Positions 5,597 through 8,346 of a stretch of 8,346 nt of DNA are shown here, one piece after another. How positions within the stretch are numbered: the first letter of the stretch is position 1; every line of letters begins with the position of its first letter. Origin of the DNA: JBELMB01 sp042088665. GTDB taxonomy: Bacteria; Pseudomonadota; Alphaproteobacteria; Rhodobacterales; Rhodobacteraceae. Where the stretch lies: contig JBELMB010000219.1 of NCBI GenBank assembly GCA_042088665.1, forward strand, positions 1-8,346, in the 5' to 3' direction. The position numbers and the translations under genes are program-made. The notes beneath the pieces were generated by a model. It saw only the letters and a list, made by a program, of their open reading frames with translations. It made no database searches and was not told where the DNA came from.

Positions 5597-7168
5597 CGGT
5601 ACAACCAAACCTCTGACAGCGGGCCCGCCTTGCCCTGCAATTGCACCCGGAACTCTGCCAGACGGGCCTCTCCGGGATGGAACGTGAACGCAAGCCGGGG
5701 GCCGCCGGTCTCCGGGTTGCGCTGCACGACGCCTTTTGACACTTCGCCCGCGCTGCCGCGCAACATCCAGGTGATGTCATCGAGCTTTGTGGGCTGTGGC
5801 CCATCGGGGGCAAAATCGATGGCAAAGAGGATGCCGCCCTCGTCACGCGCCCCGGCGCGGGTGTTCAACACGCGGGGCAGGGCAGGGGTGCCGGGCGTCG
5901 CCTCTGATCCCCAGTAGAGGTCATAGCTGTAGACCGGCCTGTCGCCCGGGTTCAACACCGTGTCGGGGCGCCAGTAGGCGACGATATTGTCGTAGATCTC
6001 CCTGTCGGTCGGGATCTCGACCAGTGTCACATGCCCCTTGCCCCAGGCCTCGCGCGGCTTCACCCAAAGGCAGGGCCGATTGTGGTACAGCGCTTCGAGG
6101 TCGTGAAAGTCGGAGTACCGATCCGCCCGCTGCATCAGCCCGAAGCCCTTCGGATCCGTGTCGCGAAAGGCGCTGATCTGCAGGGTGCGGGGGTTGGCGA
6201 GAGGGCGCCAGATCTTTTCGCCCGCGCCGTTGTGGATCAACAGCCCATCGCTGTCATGCACTGCCGGGCGGAAATCGGAAAAGCGGTCGCGGTTGGTTTC
6301 GTCGAACTGGAACATCGAAGTCAGCGCGCCAAGGCCCACGTGGGCCAGCGGTTTGCGCGGGAAAAGCCGCGCGGTCACCGCCATGTGCAAGACCGCGCCC
6401 GGCGTGATCTNNNNNNNNNNGCGTGATCTCAAAGCTGTAGAGACCGGTCACCGAGGGCCCGTCCAGTTGCGCGTGGATCACGGTCGTGGTCTCACCCGGG
6501 GCCGGGGCTTGCACCCAGAAGGCGCGGAAGTCGGGGAATTCCTCGCCGTGTGGCTCGGCGGTGTCGATGGCGAGTCCGCGGGCCGACAGCCCGTAGGTCT
6601 GGCCCTTGCCGATGCCGCGGAAATAGCTGGCGCCCTGAAAGACGGCGTATTCCGTGTGCTTCTCGGGATTGTCGAACTGCGAGCGCAAGCGCAGGCCGGA
6701 ATACCCCATGCCCTGCATCGGCAGGTCGGGGAAATCTGCGTCCGGGCGAAAGACGTCGAATTCAAAGGGCAGGGGACGGGACATGCCGTTTTCCAGCACA
6801 TGCACGTCGACGGGCCGCGGAAAGTAGAGCCCGGCAGGAAACATGTCCATGCGAACGGGGCTGTCGGTGCCGGTCCAGACCGCGCGGCGCGTGTCGAAAC
6901 GCACCTTGCGAAACTCGTCGTAGGACAGCGCTTTCCAGGCGTGGGGTACGTCATGCGCCGGGGTATAGCGGCGCAGCGACATGATCCGGGTCTCTTCGAC
7001 CAGCGTGTCGAGGTCAAAGGGCCGGGCCGCGCCCGGAGCAAGGGGCTCTTTCAGGTCAGGGTCCTGTCCCGGCCTCCGGGCTGTCATCGGGCAGATGTTC
7101 TGTCCCGCCGCCCCCGCCGGGGCCGCAGCCAGCGCCAGCAGCCCGGTGATCACGTCACGCCGCAGCAT
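5584..7168 (-). CDS. opgG: Periplasmic glucan biosynthesis protein OpgG/OpgD (MdoG family), interrupted by an assembly gap
   Basis: This MdoG-family protein acts in the periplasm on the nascent glucan. E. coli OpgG and OpgD have been described as beta-1,2-glucanases (GH186). The gene crosses ten Ns at 6411-6420 and changes frame there. Removing the Ns and one copy of the flanking 9-base repeat gives one frame of 521 residues, close to E. coli OpgG (about 511), with EITPGAVLHMAV across the join as the family expects. In that numbering: LRRDVITG (2-9) and a hydrophobic stretch ending near AGAAG form a Tat-like signal; FPRK (263-266) and LTSMF (276-280) are family motifs; HDSDGL (298-303) and FHDLEALYHNRP (348-359) are acidic clusters that may hold catalytic residues (inference). 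The ATG at 7168 has GAGG 9 bases upstream and overlaps the opgC stop by 14 bases. The stop at 5584-5586 lies inside opgH. Confidence 0.93.
6402..6429. other. Run of ten N flanked by an identical 9-base sequence (assembly gap)
   Basis: GCGTGATCT occurs at 6402-6410 and again at 6421-6429, directly on either side of the Ns at 6411-6420. This is what two contigs look like when their ends overlap by 9 bases and are scaffolded with a fixed-length gap instead of being merged. Deleting 19 bases (ten Ns plus one copy) brings the two opgG frames into register, so the true sequence is probably contiguous. Confidence 0.85.
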
Positions 7169-8346
7169 GTGTCCTGACCTCTTTCTTGAGTTTCCAGGGT
7201 TGGCTTTTGATCCAGCCCGCGCCAAAGGCCGTGGCCGTGATCAGCGCGGCCCCCGCCAGGTTCACCCAGGTCATCGTCCACCATGTGCGGCCAACGACGT
7301 CCAGCACCATGCCCATGACCCGGGCCAGCACCATGGATGTGACGAAGACCGCCAGACTTTGCTGGCCGACCTTCATGATGACCGCCAGCGCATAGGCCCA
7401 GAGCGTGCTCAACAGGTGATCATTGTCGGGCGGCAGCAGGCGTTTGCCCCGCTCGCCCACGGCGGCCCATGCGAGGTAGGCCAGTGCGAGGAAATGCACG
7501 TACCGCAGGATGCCGAAATCGCTCTTGTCAAAGAACACCGCATTGGCTGCGCGCCAAGCCTGGATATCGGGCACTTCGCGGATCACCCGGAAATAGGCCA
7601 GCGGCACCGTCAGAACGACCACCGCGACGGCCAGCCCCACCAGCCAGACCGTGACCGGGGGCCGCGGCAACCAGCCCGCCATGAAGGCAAAGCCGGTGTA
7701 AAAGATCAGCTGCCAACCCAGTGGATTGAAAAACCATTCCCGCTCTGACCAGGGTTCTGCCGAGAAGCCCGGGCTCCAGATCTGGGTGACCAGCCAAAGG
7801 CCGATGCAGGCCAGAAACACCAGCCCCGTGTGGACCTGTTTGAGCGCCATGAGGACCGGCAACATCGCCAGCACGACGATATACATGGGCAGGATGTCGA
7901 AGTAATTCGGCACCCAGCCAAAGGTAAAGATGCTGAGGAGGTTGTGCGTCTGCTCCCATTTCTCGCTCTCGGTAAAGAGCGCCCAGAGATTGAGCTGCCC
8001 CCAGTAGTTGCGCGAGGTAAAGGCAAGGTCGGTCATGAAAACGGTCACGGCCACGGTGGCAAAGAACAGCCCGATATGCGCCCAGTAGACCTGCCAGATG
8101 CGAAAGCCGACCCGCGCGCTGCCGTAAAGCCATCCGGCCCGCGAGAACGCGGCGCCGAAGGCCAGCGCAGAGGCCATGCCGGAACAAAAGACAAAGATCT
8201 CCGTCGCATCCGAAAAGCCAAAGCGCGCCGGGATCCAGAGCGTCAGCCAGTTGCCCGGCGTATGGGCAATCAGGATGATGAACATCGCCACCCCGCGAAA
8301 GAAATCGAGCCGCGGATCGCGCGTGCCAGGGGGCGGCGCGGGCCGG
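7155..8346 (-). CDS. opgC: Membrane acyltransferase OpgC, glucan succinylation (5' end outside window)
   Basis: The frame is open from the right edge (first full codon at 8345) to a TGA at 7155-7157, giving 396 residues. That is near full length for the family (E. coli OpgC is about 385), so only a few codons should be missing. The GTG at 8291 is an internal valine, not the start: the preceding DPRLDFFRG is the family's opening motif. It continues with IAHTPGN (26-32) and FSDATEIFVFCSG (44-56), both typical of OpgC_C proteins. Several hydrophobic helices span the rest, and the C-terminus is short and basic (KLKKEVRTHAAA). In R. sphaeroides OpgC transfers succinyl groups to periplasmic glucans; the same role is inferred here, with the donor not readable from sequence. 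It is the first opg gene seen on this strand and overlaps opgG by 14 bases, so the operon promoter lies at or beyond the right edge. Confidence 0.93.
   Translation of the reverse strand, partial: RPAPPPGTRDPRLDFFRGVAMFIILIAHTPGNWLTLWIPARFGFSDATEIFVFCSGMASALAFGAAFSRAGWLYGSARVGFRIWQVYWAHIGLFFATVAVTVFMTDLAFTSRNYWGQLNLWALFTESEKWEQTHNLLSIFTFGWVPNYFDILPMYIVVLAMLPVLMALKQVHTGLVFLACIGLWLVTQIWSPGFSAEPWSEREWFFNPLGWQLIFYTGFAFMAGWLPRPPVTVWLVGLAVAVVVLTVPLAYFRVIREVPDIQAWRAANAVFFDKSDFGILRYVHFLALAYLAWAAVGERGKRLLPPDNDHLLSTLWAYALAVIMKVGQQSLAVFVTSMVLARVMGMVLDVVGRTWWTMTWVNLAGAALITATAFGAGWIKSQPWKLKKEVRTHAAA
7178..7182 (-). promoter_or_regulatory. Ribosome binding site of opgG, inside opgC
   Basis: On the minus strand AGAGG lies 9 bases before the ATG at 7168, within the last codons of opgC. 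It selects this start over an upstream in-frame codon at 7225, which would put a charged tail ahead of the signal peptide. Confidence 0.65.

Noticed and set aside
5584..7168. opgG as a frameshifted pseudogene
   Set aside because: The only disruption coincides with the Ns and their flanking repeat; the rest of the reading frame and the family motifs are intact.
6158..7177. 339-codon plus-strand open frame across the N run, antisense to opgG
   Set aside because: It runs through undefined bases, has shadow-like composition, and overlaps the clearly recognisable MdoG protein.

Overview
The window looks like a chromosomal segment of an alphaproteobacterium of the Rhodobacteraceae (Roseobacter/Rhodobacter group). 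The basis is the high GC content and the close resemblance of the glucan genes to what I remember of Rhodobacter sphaeroides OpgG, OpgH and OpgC. No database search was possible, so family calls rest on recognisable motifs.

Left half, plus strand. The 3' end of an unidentified gene (1-105) is followed closely by a small ferric-reductase-like membrane haem protein (119-715). A 435-base stretch with no convincing gene comes next. Then follows a tight pair: an exported YHS-domain protein (1151-1663) and, 9 bases later, a membrane-anchored or exported rhodanese-domain protein (1673-2137). A second 353-base non-coding stretch carries short 12- and 18-base tandem repeats. It ends at a strong ribosome binding site for an exported serine esterase of the polyhydroxybutyrate-depolymerase/LpqC type (2491-3327).

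Right half, minus strand. The esterase converges on an operon read right to left: opgC (5' end just outside the window), opgG and opgH. Together they make osmoregulated periplasmic glucans. OpgH spans the inner membrane and polymerises beta-1,2-linked glucose from UDP-glucose. OpgG acts on the nascent glucan in the periplasm. OpgC is a membrane acyltransferase that adds succinyl groups and so gives the glucan its negative charge. The genes overlap by 14 and 13 bases, which implies translational coupling. A perfect hairpin at 3468-3484 lies between the convergent units and may serve as a terminator.

Two points deserve most attention. First, opgG is split by a run of ten N, but the 9 bases on each side of the run are identical. 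Collapsing the Ns and one copy restores one open frame of 521 codons, so the apparent frameshift is almost certainly an assembly artefact. Second, the order opgC-opgG-opgH differs from opgG-opgI-opgH-opgC of R. sphaeroides, and no opgI lies between opgG and opgH. I found no wholly new system. The remaining genes are accessory envelope or redox proteins of modest novelty.
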